Source of the DNA: Streptomyces megasporus
Lineage (GTDB): Bacteria; Actinomycetota; Actinomycetes; Streptomycetales; Streptomycetaceae
Assembly (NCBI RefSeq): GCF_000718985.1
Contig: NZ_JODL01000007.1
Span: 104,166 to 168,165, forward strand
Length of the DNA stretch: 64,000 nt
Direction: 5' to 3'
Part shown: in pieces, positions 44,409-53,136 of the stretch
How positions within the stretch are numbered: position 1 is the stretch's first letter
Layout: every line of letters starts with the position of its first letter
Made by a program: the position numbers and the translations under genes
Notes under the pieces: generated by a model
The model's database searches: none
Seen by the model: only the letters and a program-made list of their open reading frames with translations
What the model was told of the DNA's origin: nothing

Positions 44409-45314
44409 TCACACGGGCCAGGAGTCGGCCGGGTTGTCCGGCCAGGCCGCTGCCCCTCCGGCGTGACGGTGAGTCCGAACCGCTCGTGTTCCGGCCTGCC
44501 CCCGCCGCACACCGAACCGTTCCCCGGCGAACTCCTCCTCCGCCGGCGTGGTGGAGGACTCGTCGGCGTCGGCGACACTGCCCGTGACGTAGGCGGAGTG
44601 GGCCACGGGCGGCAGGCGCTGGGCTCGCAGCTTCGTGAACTCCACCGGCCCCGTGAAGGCACCCGACGCGCTCTTCCCGTCGCGGGAGACGGTCAGCCGG
44701 ACCACGGCGTCGCCGTTGCCGTAGTGCGTCCCCCACGGGGCGACGATGCGGCCACCGGGGCAGCTCTGTTCCACCCGGGTGTGGGGGGACGGAGCGCAGG
44801 CCGCAGGTGGCGATGATCCGGTCGTAGGGCGCGCCGTCGGGGAAGCCCAGCGCGCCGTCGACGTGGACGACCCGGACGGGCGGGTCGAGGGCGTCCAGCG
44901 CTTTGCGCGCGGCGTCCGCCACGGTCTCGTCCACCTCCACCGTCACCACGTTCGCGGTGCCGAGGCGGTGGGCCGGGAGCGCCGCGTTCCAGTCCGTCCC
45001 GGTGCCGATCTCCAACACCCGGTCGCCCGGCCGCACTTCCAGATCCCGGAGCGTCCGGAACACCACGGACGGCATGGACGCCGAGGAGGTGGGCACCTGT
45101 CCCGGCTCGGTGCCGGTGTGCCGGCCGTCGTCCCACTGGGTGACGATCGGCACGTCGGCGTACCAGATCCAGGCGTCCGGGTCCTCCGCCCTCGACACGG
45201 CGACGCTGCGTCCCGCGTCCATGTCGAACGGCCAGTTCAACTCCGGCAGGAACGCCGACCTGGGCACGGCCGCGAAGACGGGTGCCCGGTCCGGGAGAGG
45301 ATCCCCGCCGCCAT
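44409..45314 (-). pseudogene. Decayed PCMT-like O-methyltransferase gene
   Basis: The frames together spell a protein-L-isoaspartate-methyltransferase-like protein of the kind seen beside actinomycete regulator and RiPP loci: VFAAVPRSAFLPELNWPFD, PTSSASMPSVVF, VLEIGTGTDWNAAL, YDRIIATCGLRSVP, then IVAPWGTHYGNGDAVVRL and VEFTKLRAQRLPPV. The frame shifts at a G6 run (44783-44788, C6 on the coding strand). Near the end a segment of about 60 codons is missing and RPEHERFGLTVTPEGQ appears in yet another frame before the final DNPADSWPV. The start codon region also needs a shift. The SAM motif has Asp in place of the expected second Gly. Several lesions mean it is not a single sequencing error. Confidence 0.75.
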
Positions 45315-45389
45315 GAGGGCGTGCGCTGGCCCGGTGCGGCCGGGGCGTACCTCGCGTGCTTCTTCGCCCGGTGATCCAGGTGCGGGGCC

Positions 45390-45593
45390 TCACCGGTACC
45401 GCTCCCCGCTGTGCCGGTTCGCCGCCCGCACCCCCGCGCTCAACTGCTCCTCGGGAGTGGGCAGACGGGTGTTCTCGGGCAGGCACTCCCACTCCCGGCC
45501 GCCTCCGGGCGGGCGGAGGAAGTACCGTCCGCCGCTCTTGCCCATCAGCTCACCGATCTGGTTGCGCCTGGTGTCCATGAGGTACGTCGCCAT
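45390..45593 (-). CDS. Small conserved-looking protein beside the PCMT remnant
   Basis: The protein has 67 residues; AGGAG lies six bases before the ATG. The sequence MATYLMDTRRNQIGELMG followed by YFLRPPGGGREWECLP is of a type I recall next to HTH/DUF5753 genes in streptomycetes. It is a compact beta-rich fold without a known function. It was probably once transcribed with the now-decayed methyltransferase. Confidence 0.7.
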   Translation of the reverse strand: MATYLMDTRRNQIGELMGKSGGRYFLRPPGGGREWECLPENTRLPTPEEQLSAGVRAANRHSGERYR

Positions 45594-45717
45594 GCTCGCT
45601 CCTGTGCCGTGCGTGGTGGCTTTCTGTATCCACCCACTCACAGAATGCTGCCGCAGCCGTACGCTCAACAGGGTTTCCAGCTCTCCATATGGGGCTGGAG
45701 AGAGGGGCATTGCACAC

Positions 45718-46545
45718 ATGCGTCGTGGTGGCGGAATCGACCAGCCTTACTCACCACAGGAGTTCTACGGGGCGGAACTTCAGCGGAAACGCGAGAGCAA
45801 GGGCCTCACCCAGGCTCAACTCGGTGAGATGGTCGTCATCTCACCGCAGATGATCGCCCACTTCGAGGCCGGGCGGCGGAAACCGCGACCGGAGGACGCC
45901 CGCCGGATTGACCAGGCGCTGGGCACGGACGGCTTCTTCGAACGCATGCGCCGCTCGCTGGATGAGGGCCGCTTCGCCGACCACTTCGCGGCTGCCGCCG
46001 AGATGGAGAAGCTGGCCAGTGTGATCAAGACATACGGGGCGTTCCTCGTTCCCGGCATCCTCCAGACCGAGGCATACGCGCGGGCGGTCTTCCGTGCGGG
46101 CACCCCCGTCTACACACACAAGGATGTAGAGCGGCGGGTGGCCAACCGCATAGAGCGTGCCCGTATCCTTGAGGACCCCAACTCACCGGTCTTGTGGACC
46201 CTGTTGGACGAGTCGATTCTCCGGCGTCCCATCGGTGGACGCGACGCGATCGCGGAGCAGTTGGAACACATCGCCAAGCTGGGACGCAGCGGGCGGGTAA
46301 GGGTCCACGTACTCCCTTTCTCCGCGGGCGCGCATGCGCTGCTGGAGAGCATGGTCACCCTCATGCGGTTCACCGATGCCCCTCCCGTGGCCTACGTTGA
46401 GGGTCTGCGCACCGGGCGCGTCATGGACGACCCGGAGATGGTCGAGTCCTGTCAGTCGGCCTACGATCTCGCTCTGGGCGATGCCTTGTCGTCGGAGGAG
46501 TCACTGACCCTGCTGGAGACCGTGTCGGAGGAGTACAAGCGATGA
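45718..46545 (+). CDS. Helix-turn-helix regulator with DUF5753 domain
   Basis: The protein has 275 residues. The N-terminal XRE-type HTH (KGLTQAQLGEMVVISPQMIAHFE, in two helices) is followed by the DUF5753 domain (YGAFLVPGILQTEAYARAVF, RVRVHVLPFSAGAHA, YVEGLRTG). This is the common Streptomyces pair partner of DUF397 proteins, as in the Scr1/Scr2-type systems, and some members regulate antibiotics and differentiation. The stop overlaps the DUF397 start by ATGA. Confidence 0.92.
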   Translation: MRRGGGIDQPYSPQEFYGAELQRKRESKGLTQAQLGEMVVISPQMIAHFEAGRRKPRPEDARRIDQALGTDGFFERMRRSLDEGRFADHFAAAAEMEKLASVIKTYGAFLVPGILQTEAYARAVFRAGTPVYTHKDVERRVANRIERARILEDPNSPVLWTLLDESILRRPIGGRDAIAEQLEHIAKLGRSGRVRVHVLPFSAGAHALLESMVTLMRFTDAPPVAYVEGLRTGRVMDDPEMVESCQSAYDLALGDALSSEESLTLLETVSEEYKR

Positions 46546-46742
46546 TCAACGACCACAGCCTGACGTGGCGCAAGTCCAGCTACAGCGGGGCAAGCAACGG
46601 CGACTGCGTCGAGGTCGCCGACGGCTTCCCCGGCGCGGTCCCCGTCCGGGACAGCAAGAACCCCGACGGCCCGGCCCTGGTCTTTCCCGAGCACGCGTGG
46701 AGCGCGTTCGTGGAGGAGACAAAGGGACGCACGCGTTCCTGA
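46542..46742 (+). CDS. DUF397 protein
   Basis: The protein has 66 residues with the full family signature: LTWRKSSYSGASNGDCVEVAD, PVRDSKNPDGPALVF and AWSAFVEETK (first string one residue short of complete here). DUF397 proteins act with the adjacent DUF5753 regulator, probably as an antagonist in a toxin-antitoxin-like or signalling pair. Coupled to it by a 4-base overlap. Confidence 0.93.
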   Translation: MINDHSLTWRKSSYSGASNGDCVEVADGFPGAVPVRDSKNPDGPALVFPEHAWSAFVEETKGRTRS

Positions 46743-46774
46743 CTCCCGGCCGGTCAAGAACACAGACGGACACC

Positions 46775-46816
46775 TCGGCCGGGGCAGATGGGTTCGATTC
46801 CCACCCGCCCCGGCCG
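46775..46816 (+). other. tRNA 3'-end-like fragment
   Basis: GATGGGTTCGATTCCCACC followed by CGCCCC looks like a T-arm with its TTCGATT loop and the 3' acceptor strand. The 5' half of a tRNA is absent and one T-stem pair mismatches, so it is not a functional gene. It may mark an old integration site. Confidence 0.35.
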
Positions 46817-47018
46817 TCGGCGTTCAGCCGTCGTGGCGCGGCCCCTGTCCCGGCGGCAGGTCCAGCACGGTGCCGTATCGCGGCTCGTTCAGTGCTCCGG
46901 AAGTACCGGAGCATCGGTCGGGACGGGCAGTTGGCTTGAAAGGGCCTGCGGCGGACCACTGACGGGCATACCCTTGCCCGGTCGGTTCTCCGCTCGTTCG
47001 ACCGTGTAAGGGGGTTCG

Positions 47019-47834
47019 GTGACGGGAATCGCGGATTCCGTCGAATCGATGGAACAGCTCACCGTGGTCTGGCGCGCCATGGTGCTCGACCGGGCCCCGG
47101 ACGCGGACGTGCGGGACCTTCCGGGTATCGCCGTCCGCTGGGCCGACTGCCGGTTCGCCTTCTGGAACTGCGTCACGCTGACCGACGTCGGCACGGACGC
47201 GAGGGTTGTCGGGCAACGCCTGGACCAGGCGGCGGACATCATGCGCTCGAAGAGGCACCCGGGCTTCCTGTGGATTTTCGAGGACCTCCTCGACGAGGAC
47301 GCACGCGCAGCGCTGGAGACAGCGGCCGGGCGAGCGGGCCTCGCGTACGCCTTCCCCGGCACCGGTATGGCCGGGGACCTGCTCCCCATCCCCGAGCCGG
47401 CCCACCCCGACCTGACGTTCGTGCGCGTGACCACCGACGAGCATCTGCGGGCCTATGCGGACATCAACTCGCGCGCCTACGGCTTCCCCTTGGAGGACGG
47501 CCGGGACGGACTCATGGGCTCCCGTCTGTGGAGGAGTCGGGTGCACGCCTACCTGGGCCTGCGGGACGGCACCCCGGTGACCTGCGCCGCGACGGTGGAA
47601 GCGGAGGGCCGTCTCTTCGTCGCGCTTGTCGCCACGGACCCGGCGTGGGCGCGCAGGGGTTACGGCGAAGCGGTAACGCGGAAGGCGCTGTACGAGGGGG
47701 CTCGGGCCACCGGGCTGACCCGCGCCACCCTGCACGCGACCGCCGCCGGAGCGCCGGTGTACCCGCGGATCGGCTTCACCCCGAATTCACCGATGCGCTT
47801 CTACAGTCTGTCCGCGAGCGGAAGCCCCGCCTGA
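47019..47834 (+). CDS. GNAT-family N-acetyltransferase
   Basis: The protein has 271 residues from the GTG at 47019, with AGGGGG upstream. The GNAT core is in the C-terminal half: FVALVATDPAWARRGYGEAV holds the acetyl-CoA loop (R-R-G-Y-G), followed by the ATLHATAAGAPVYPRIGF strand-helix. The N-terminal ~120 residues form another GNAT-like or helper region. The substrate is unknown. It is a single gene in an accessory stretch. Confidence 0.85.
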   Translation: MTGIADSVESMEQLTVVWRAMVLDRAPDADVRDLPGIAVRWADCRFAFWNCVTLTDVGTDARVVGQRLDQAADIMRSKRHPGFLWIFEDLLDEDARAALETAAGRAGLAYAFPGTGMAGDLLPIPEPAHPDLTFVRVTTDEHLRAYADINSRAYGFPLEDGRDGLMGSRLWRSRVHAYLGLRDGTPVTCAATVEAEGRLFVALVATDPAWARRGYGEAVTRKALYEGARATGLTRATLHATAAGAPVYPRIGFTPNSPMRFYSLSASGSPA

Positions 47835-47917
47835 GTCCGGCCGCCCCTCGACGCAGGGGCTCCACGGTTCCGCCGGAATCGCCTCGAACGGAAGCCCGCA
47901 AGCCGGTCCCGACATTG

Positions 47918-48190
47918 GCCTGCCGACCGCTTGCGGCGAACGGCTCCATGACCGTCCTCGGCGACCTCGCCCAGGCCACCGGCCCCCACCCCCACACCGC
48001 TGGGACCGCCTGGGCGCTCTGCTGTCCGACCACGGTGACTGGCGCGTCGCGGAGCTGAACACCACCAGCTACCGTGTGCCGTCCGAGATCATGGCGTTCG
48101 TCGCCCCCGCCCTGCCCTGCCCGCGGGCCGTGCGCGAGGCCGGCGAGGACGCCGCCCGGGTCAAGGCGCCGCCGTATCAACCACACGACT
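47918..48190 (+). pseudogene. Remnant of an SF1 (UvrD/HelD-like) helicase
   Basis: Two adjacent frames give NGSMTVLGDLAQATGPH, then WDRLGALLSDHGDW, RVAELNTTSYRVPSEIM and PCPRAVREAGEDA. These match the motif III-IV region of actinobacterial HelD/UvrD-type helicases (GDLAQAT, and SYR-P-EIM). A one-base frameshift lies near 48,000. The ATPase N-terminus and the final motifs are missing. It is a deletion-derived fragment, not a gene. Confidence 0.6.
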
Positions 48191-48446
48191 GGAAAGACCA
48201 CCACGGAGGCCGCCCACGCCGTCATCAATCACGGCCGAGCAGGCCGCCCCGCGGCGCACGGCTCCCACTCGCCCTCCTGGGACTCGCACGACTACGCCGA
48301 GCTCCTGCCGTTCAGGGCGACTCCGCCGCACCGCTCGCGCCAACTGCGCAGGTGGCATGGACGACATCCATCGGCCGCCCTCCTGCCGCAGCAAGGGAGC
48401 GAGCCATGGCACACCCGGAAATCACGCAACAGAGTCCAGAAGCTGG

Positions 48447-50207
48447 TCAAAGCCCTCTCGTCACCACTCCCTGCGGCTCGCCGTTGACCGTTATCGCGGG
48501 GTCGGCCTCCACCACGCGCACGGACATGTCGATCGGTGCGGGACGGGCGTTGGCCGTTTCGGCCGCCGAGGGGTGTCGGACGTTGGAGGAGCCATCGGCG
48601 AACGGACGGACGGTGTGGGCCAAGAGGCGGGTCAGCTCGTCGTCGAGGCCGTGCTGCAGCGGGGTGCCGTCGGGTCCGAAGGAATCGATCTCGCGCTCGG
48701 CGAGCACCACGCCGGTCTCCGCATGGGTGGCGGTGAAGCGCAGGAGGCCGCTCTCGTTGTAGCGGAACTTGACCTCGATCTTGTTCCGGCGGATGTCCTG
48801 TTCGCGGGTCGGGAGATTCACCTCGATGTTGGCCAAGGGGAAGGCATGGTCGCTGTCGGCCGGGTAACCGACCTCGCCCTCGATCACCGGCACACGCACA
48901 AAGGAGGCGCCCGGCTTGTCCGGGTAGAAGGTGGCCGAACCCTCCGCGGGAAGCGTGGCATTGCGTCGAATGATGGCGCGGAAGCCCTTCTGTTCGCCCG
49001 CGCTCACAGCCGTGCCCAGGTCATAGCTGGTCACCAGGGAAAAATCGCTGTCGTCGCCGAGTTCACCATCGAGGGAGGCCGCATAGATGGCCGCACCTCG
49101 GGCGACGGCGGTCATGGGCCTGCACAGACCGCTGTCGACGATGCGGTCGTGGCCGAGGAGTTCGCCCAGGGCGTGACGCACCTGGGGGATTTGCGAGGTG
49201 CCACCGATCATCAGGACGGAGTCGATGTCGTCCGGGACGATGGCCAGGTCTTCCAGGGCCTGCTCGACCGGCTCCAAGGCGCGGGTGATGAGCGGAGCGA
49301 TCGCCTCGGTGTACTCGGCCGCGGTGATCTTGACCTCGCGCTTCGAGATCGCGGGGGCGAGGCCGACCGGGAGGTCGAAGAAGAGTGCGCTGTCCATCGG
49401 CACGGACGACAGGGCGATCTTCGTCAGCTCGACCGACCGGCGCCACCGGCGTCGTTCGGTCTTGGTGAGCCGGTCCGCGGGCAGGCCGATCTTCCGCTGG
49501 ATCAGCTGGGCCAGCGCGTTGTCGAACTCCAGCCCTCCGAGAGCGGTGATACCGCGGGAGGTCTGCTCCTCGAAGAGGCCGTCGTCGTATTCCAGGACGG
49601 TGACGTCGATGGTGCCGCCGCCCCAGTCGAAGACGAGGAAACGGCCGGGGATCGGGACATCGTGGGCGTACGAGATCGCAGCAGCGGTGGGCTCGTTGAG
49701 CAGGGCCCGGACCTTCACGCCACCGAGCGCTGCCGCGGCACGGGTGCGGTAGCGGGCGCCGCCTGTCGCCTTGGCGGGGACGGTGACGACCGCGTCGGAG
49801 AGGTCGAGCAGCTGGGCGGAGACGCCTTCCCTCATGCGGCTGAAGAGAGCGGCGGCCGCGACCGTGCTGTGGAACTTCTCCGAGCCGACCCAGGCATGGT
49901 GTTCCTCGAGCTGTGCCGCGACCTCGAGGCCGTCGATGCCGCCGTCCTTCTCGGCGCTGGAGCGGGTGCCGAGCATGCGCTTCACGGCGTCGAGCGGCTC
50001 GCTGGTGCCGGCCTTCGCCTCCCAGCCGAAGCAGAGGGTGCGCTGGAGATCGCGGACGGACAGCACGGAGGGGAAGAGCTGCTCGAACTCCGACATCCGC
50101 CACTGGGCGGGCACGTTGTCACTGTCGATCGGCAACACCTCGGTGGTGTGCCCGTTCCAACGAGCGACAACCGAGTTGCTCGTGCCGAAGTCAATACCAA
50201 AACTCAT
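48447..50207 (-). CDS. Divergent Hsp70 (DnaK-like) protein
   Basis: The protein has 586 residues. The actin-type ATPase is complete: phosphate 1 GIDFGTSNSVVAR at 4-16, phosphate 2 FDWGGGTIDVTV near 190, adenosine motif IGGTSQIPQVRHAL near 336. A shortened beta-sandwich substrate domain follows (about 400-545, LANIEVNLPTREQDIRRNKIE across its middle, strings here shortened), and there is no long helical lid. It is therefore a specialised Hsp70 rather than housekeeping DnaK. It is the last gene of a six-gene coupled operon, overlapping its upstream neighbour by ATGA, and presumably works with the J-like and helical proteins to remodel the helicase complex. Confidence 0.9.
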   Translation of the reverse strand: MSFGIDFGTSNSVVARWNGHTTEVLPIDSDNVPAQWRMSEFEQLFPSVLSVRDLQRTLCFGWEAKAGTSEPLDAVKRMLGTRSSAEKDGGIDGLEVAAQLEEHHAWVGSEKFHSTVAAAALFSRMREGVSAQLLDLSDAVVTVPAKATGGARYRTRAAAALGGVKVRALLNEPTAAAISYAHDVPIPGRFLVFDWGGGTIDVTVLEYDDGLFEEQTSRGITALGGLEFDNALAQLIQRKIGLPADRLTKTERRRWRRSVELTKIALSSVPMDSALFFDLPVGLAPAISKREVKITAAEYTEAIAPLITRALEPVEQALEDLAIVPDDIDSVLMIGGTSQIPQVRHALGELLGHDRIVDSGLCRPMTAVARGAAIYAASLDGELGDDSDFSLVTSYDLGTAVSAGEQKGFRAIIRRNATLPAEGSATFYPDKPGASFVRVPVIEGEVGYPADSDHAFPLANIEVNLPTREQDIRRNKIEVKFRYNESGLLRFTATHAETGVVLAEREIDSFGPDGTPLQHGLDDELTRLLAHTVRPFADGSSNVRHPSAAETANARPAPIDMSVRVVEADPAITVNGEPQGVVTRGL

Positions 50208-51397
50208 CGGGTTTCCCTCTGGTTCATCCGTTTACCGGCCGCGGCCCACAAAAATTGTCTGTGACTGGTCTTCTTCCGCGCACGGCCACCTGTCGTCATG
50301 TCCTGCGAACCGGCTGGAGCCCCGGTATCGCCGCGCGATTCCTCCCGGGGAACTTGTCGATCACTGTTCTCCTCAGAGCGGGGAGATGTGATGCGCTGCT
50401 CCGACTGCCTGTCCCTGGGCCGCTGTCGAGACCGATCCACTGATCTCCTCGCTTGAGAGCGAGGGATCCCGCCGCCGGGTCCCGCAATCCGACCGGCCTC
50501 GCCCTTCCCGTTGCCGTCCACACCTCGGCCGCTTTTACCAGTCTCCCTGCCTGGTGGATTCCCAGGATCCTGTTGAATTCCAGGCGCCTGACCTCGATGA
50601 GTCTTCCTCTTGCGCGGATAATCACCAGGCCTCTCGCTGATGCCCTTCTTCTGCTTTTCACCTGCCTCCGCGTGTGTGGACCTGCGCTTCTGTCCCGGTG
50701 TCATTTTCCTGGGCTTGGGGGGCGGTGTCTCGGCAACGGCCCGTAGCCAACCGCGTTCGACGAGCTTCCCGGACTCCTTGTCGACGTAGGCCGGCGCGAC
50801 GAGCTCGAAGGTGACCGGGCCTCTCTTCATCACGCCGGGCCGGCCTTCCACGACGTTGAAAAGAGACTGATCGCCGATGTCGTCAACAATCTGCAGGCCG
50901 GCCTTCGTTGCCTCGTGGCCGAGGCGGGTCAGCACCACCTCCATGGTCTTCGCATCCAGCGCCTGGCGGTGCAGGACGGCCAGCTGGGCCAGATGCATCT
51001 GGCGCGTTCGGATGCTCTCCAGCACACCCTTGCGCACTGCTTCGGTGAACTGGGGAAGCACTCGGCGCATCAGCTCGGCCCGGAAGGCGGCGGCCAGATC
51101 GGCTTCGGTCTCCTTGCCGGCCAGCGCTGTGCCCAGTTTCTCCGCCGCCTCCTCCAGCTCCTTCTCCACCACAGGCAGGAGTGTCTCGTTGACCGACTTC
51201 AAAATCGCGGCGGCGTCCAGGGTCCCCGGGGCGAGCTCGGGCAGGTGGCTTTCGGTGAATCGCCAGGGAGGAGCCTCGGCCTCCCCGTGCTCACCACGCT
51301 TCCGCACGCTTCCGCTGTTCGGCCCACGTCCCTGATTGTGCCGGGATCCGTCACGGGGGCCGGAACCGCTGTCGCCTTTGCCGGCTCTGTTGCTCAC
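50204..51397 (-). CDS. Helical protein with long basic disordered tail, Hsp70 partner candidate
   Basis: The protein has 397 residues. The Gly/Arg/Ser-rich N-terminal ~45 residues are disordered. Residues ~55-190 are strongly helical with coiled-coil character (VEKELEEAAEKLGTALAGKE, MHLAQLAVLHRQALDAKTM). A short beta-like part follows (GPVTFELVAPAYVD). The last ~170 residues are very basic and low in complexity, suited to nucleic-acid binding. No family is recognised. Sitting between Hsp70 and J-like genes and overlapping both, it could serve as a GrpE-like nucleotide exchanger or an adaptor to nucleic acid; this is inference from position. Confidence 0.75.
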   Translation of the reverse strand: MSNRAGKGDSGSGPRDGSRHNQGRGPNSGSVRKRGEHGEAEAPPWRFTESHLPELAPGTLDAAAILKSVNETLLPVVEKELEEAAEKLGTALAGKETEADLAAAFRAELMRRVLPQFTEAVRKGVLESIRTRQMHLAQLAVLHRQALDAKTMEVVLTRLGHEATKAGLQIVDDIGDQSLFNVVEGRPGVMKRGPVTFELVAPAYVDKESGKLVERGWLRAVAETPPPKPRKMTPGQKRRSTHAEAGEKQKKGISERPGDYPRKRKTHRGQAPGIQQDPGNPPGRETGKSGRGVDGNGKGEAGRIAGPGGGIPRSQARRSVDRSRQRPRDRQSEQRITSPRSEENSDRQVPREESRGDTGAPAGSQDMTTGGRARKKTSHRQFLWAAAGKRMNQRETR

Positions 51398-53136
51398 GAT
51401 GTGCTGCTCTCTGGGTCTTCAAGGGCTGCGGTGTCCTCGGCAGCCGGGGAAAGACGTTCTGTCGCCCTGGTGATTATTTCTCGGGCCGCCTCGGTACGAG
51501 ACCACTCGCGGTCGCTGTCCGTGGTCGGCTGGGTGAGCCTCCGCAGGGGCTCGGGCGGGAGTTCCAGCCGGTGGCTCGTGCCGGTGGGGTCCTTCCAGCG
51601 GTGCGGGGCGAGCGGGACGGCGAAGCCGGGTGCTTCCTGCTGCTCGCGCTCGGCCTTCTCGATCATGTCCTTGGCGCGGTTGATCCGGACGCGGCCGCTG
51701 TCGTCGAGTTCCTTCCGCAGGGCTCGCCAGGCCTTCTTCCAGTCGTCCACCCCGTCGGGCACGCCGAGCACCATATACGGGTTGAGCGGCTGATCGCGTT
51801 CTCCGCGGGACCAGTCCTCCAGAAAGCTCCGGTTCCTCCGCAGCGTGGCCACGGTGTCTCCGCCGAGCCGGTCCCGCACGGGGGGTCGGCCTTCGGCGTC
51901 CTGCTCCAGGAGCTTGATGGACTCCGTCGTGTCCGGGCCGGCGCGCAGGTAAGCCTGGACGTTCTGGGCCTCCCAGCGCACCGGCTGCGAGTGGTGCCGG
52001 AGCCTCGCGGCCACGGTGAGCGCCGCCTTCCTCCGCTGTTCCGCTGTCTCCTCGTCCCCCCGGAGGAGGGCACGGTGCATCTGTCGCACGGCCCTGATCA
52101 GGGTACGCACGCCGATCCAGCCGTTGAACCTCTTGTTGCTCGTGCTGCGCACCCAGGGGTTGGTCCGCTCCAGGAGGACCCACAACCGCTCGTCGGCGAC
52201 GAGGTCGTCCGGGACCTCTCCCGTCCGCCGCACCTCGCGCAGCGCGTCGAGGAGCTTCTGCGTCGGCGGCAGGATGTCGGTCCATTCCTCGGCGATGGCC
52301 TTGGCGTCGTTGGCCTGCAGCCTCACCAGCAGCCGCCAGTCCTGCGGCCAGTCACGGCCGGGTTCCGTTCCCGGGCCGGCCTCCCGGCGCTCCCGTTCCA
52401 GGGGCCAGGCCAACAGGTCCATCTCCTCGTCGGTGAGGGACGCCGGGTCCAGGCGGGCGCGGAAGTAGGCGGCACGGGAGGTGCCGTCGCGCTCGGGAAC
52501 CGCGCCGATCCACTCCTCGTCGATGTAGTCGTCGAGAAGCGGTCGGGGAAGCTTCGCCAGGAGTGCCCTCTGTCGAGGGGCCGGCAGGTTGGTCTCCGTC
52601 AGGCGACGGTCGTCCTGGTAGATCTGCCACATGCTGCCCGGCTCCCCCAGGAGCGGCAGCGGCTTGTCCTCCAGCAGGGCGCGGGCTCGGGCGTCGAGCC
52701 GGCCGTCGAAGACGTCCAGCCCGTGCTCCTGTGCCGTGACGAGCAGGGCAACACCCTTGACCGGGTCGCCCTGCCGGGACGCCGCGTCGATCGCGGCCTG
52801 GGCCAGCTTCCGCGCGGAGAGCGTTCCGGTCTCCGCCTTCAGCGCATCGGGCAGCATGAGTTCGGCGAAGGAGCGGGCGCGCTCCCAGGCCTCCCGGTCG
52901 GCGAATCCTTCGGGGACCGGTCGGGGCATGACCGGTCCCTGCTCCGGCTGCCTCTGCGGCGGAACGGCCGGAGCTGGGCCGCCGGCGGTTTCAGCGGCCC
53001 GCGGAGCTTTCCCAACGGTCCGGCCCTGGGCGCGGGCCTGGCGGAGGGCGAGGCGGCGGGCGATCTCACGCCGCCGCAGTTCCTCCAGGCGGGCATGCTC
53101 GTCCTGGCCCGCTCCCAGCGGGTTTCCTGCCGTCAT
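51394..53136 (-). CDS. J-domain-like protein lacking HPD
   Basis: The protein has 580 residues. The N-terminus is charged and Pro/Ala-rich (EELRRREIARRLALRQARAQ). A long helical middle follows with a repeat-like look (residues ~80-430). Near residue 450 NPYMVLGVPDGVDDWKKAWR begins a J-domain-like segment, with NRAKDMIEKAE as a helix III equivalent. The HPD tripeptide that makes J proteins stimulate Hsp70 is absent (the loop reads ELDDSGRV). It may bind the partner Hsp70 without canonical stimulation. It overlaps the helicase stop (TGATG) and the next gene (ATGA). Confidence 0.75.
   Translation of the reverse strand: MTAGNPLGAGQDEHARLEELRRREIARRLALRQARAQGRTVGKAPRAAETAGGPAPAVPPQRQPEQGPVMPRPVPEGFADREAWERARSFAELMLPDALKAETGTLSARKLAQAAIDAASRQGDPVKGVALLVTAQEHGLDVFDGRLDARARALLEDKPLPLLGEPGSMWQIYQDDRRLTETNLPAPRQRALLAKLPRPLLDDYIDEEWIGAVPERDGTSRAAYFRARLDPASLTDEEMDLLAWPLERERREAGPGTEPGRDWPQDWRLLVRLQANDAKAIAEEWTDILPPTQKLLDALREVRRTGEVPDDLVADERLWVLLERTNPWVRSTSNKRFNGWIGVRTLIRAVRQMHRALLRGDEETAEQRRKAALTVAARLRHHSQPVRWEAQNVQAYLRAGPDTTESIKLLEQDAEGRPPVRDRLGGDTVATLRRNRSFLEDWSRGERDQPLNPYMVLGVPDGVDDWKKAWRALRKELDDSGRVRINRAKDMIEKAEREQQEAPGFAVPLAPHRWKDPTGTSHRLELPPEPLRRLTQPTTDSDREWSRTEAAREIITRATERLSPAAEDTAALEDPESSTS

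Noticed and set aside
44209..45492. A long N-terminal extension of HtpG, read as a fusion with a methyltransferase.
   Set aside because: HtpG has a normal start at 44208 and the upstream part is a broken PCMT-like gene in the same frame by chance.
46730..46820. A complete tRNA gene.
   Set aside because: Only a T-arm and acceptor-like strand are present, with no D-arm, anticodon arm or matching 5' acceptor strand.
48191..48446. Open frames continuing from the helicase remnant.
   Set aside because: The translation loses all family resemblance after about 48,190 and has shadow-like composition.
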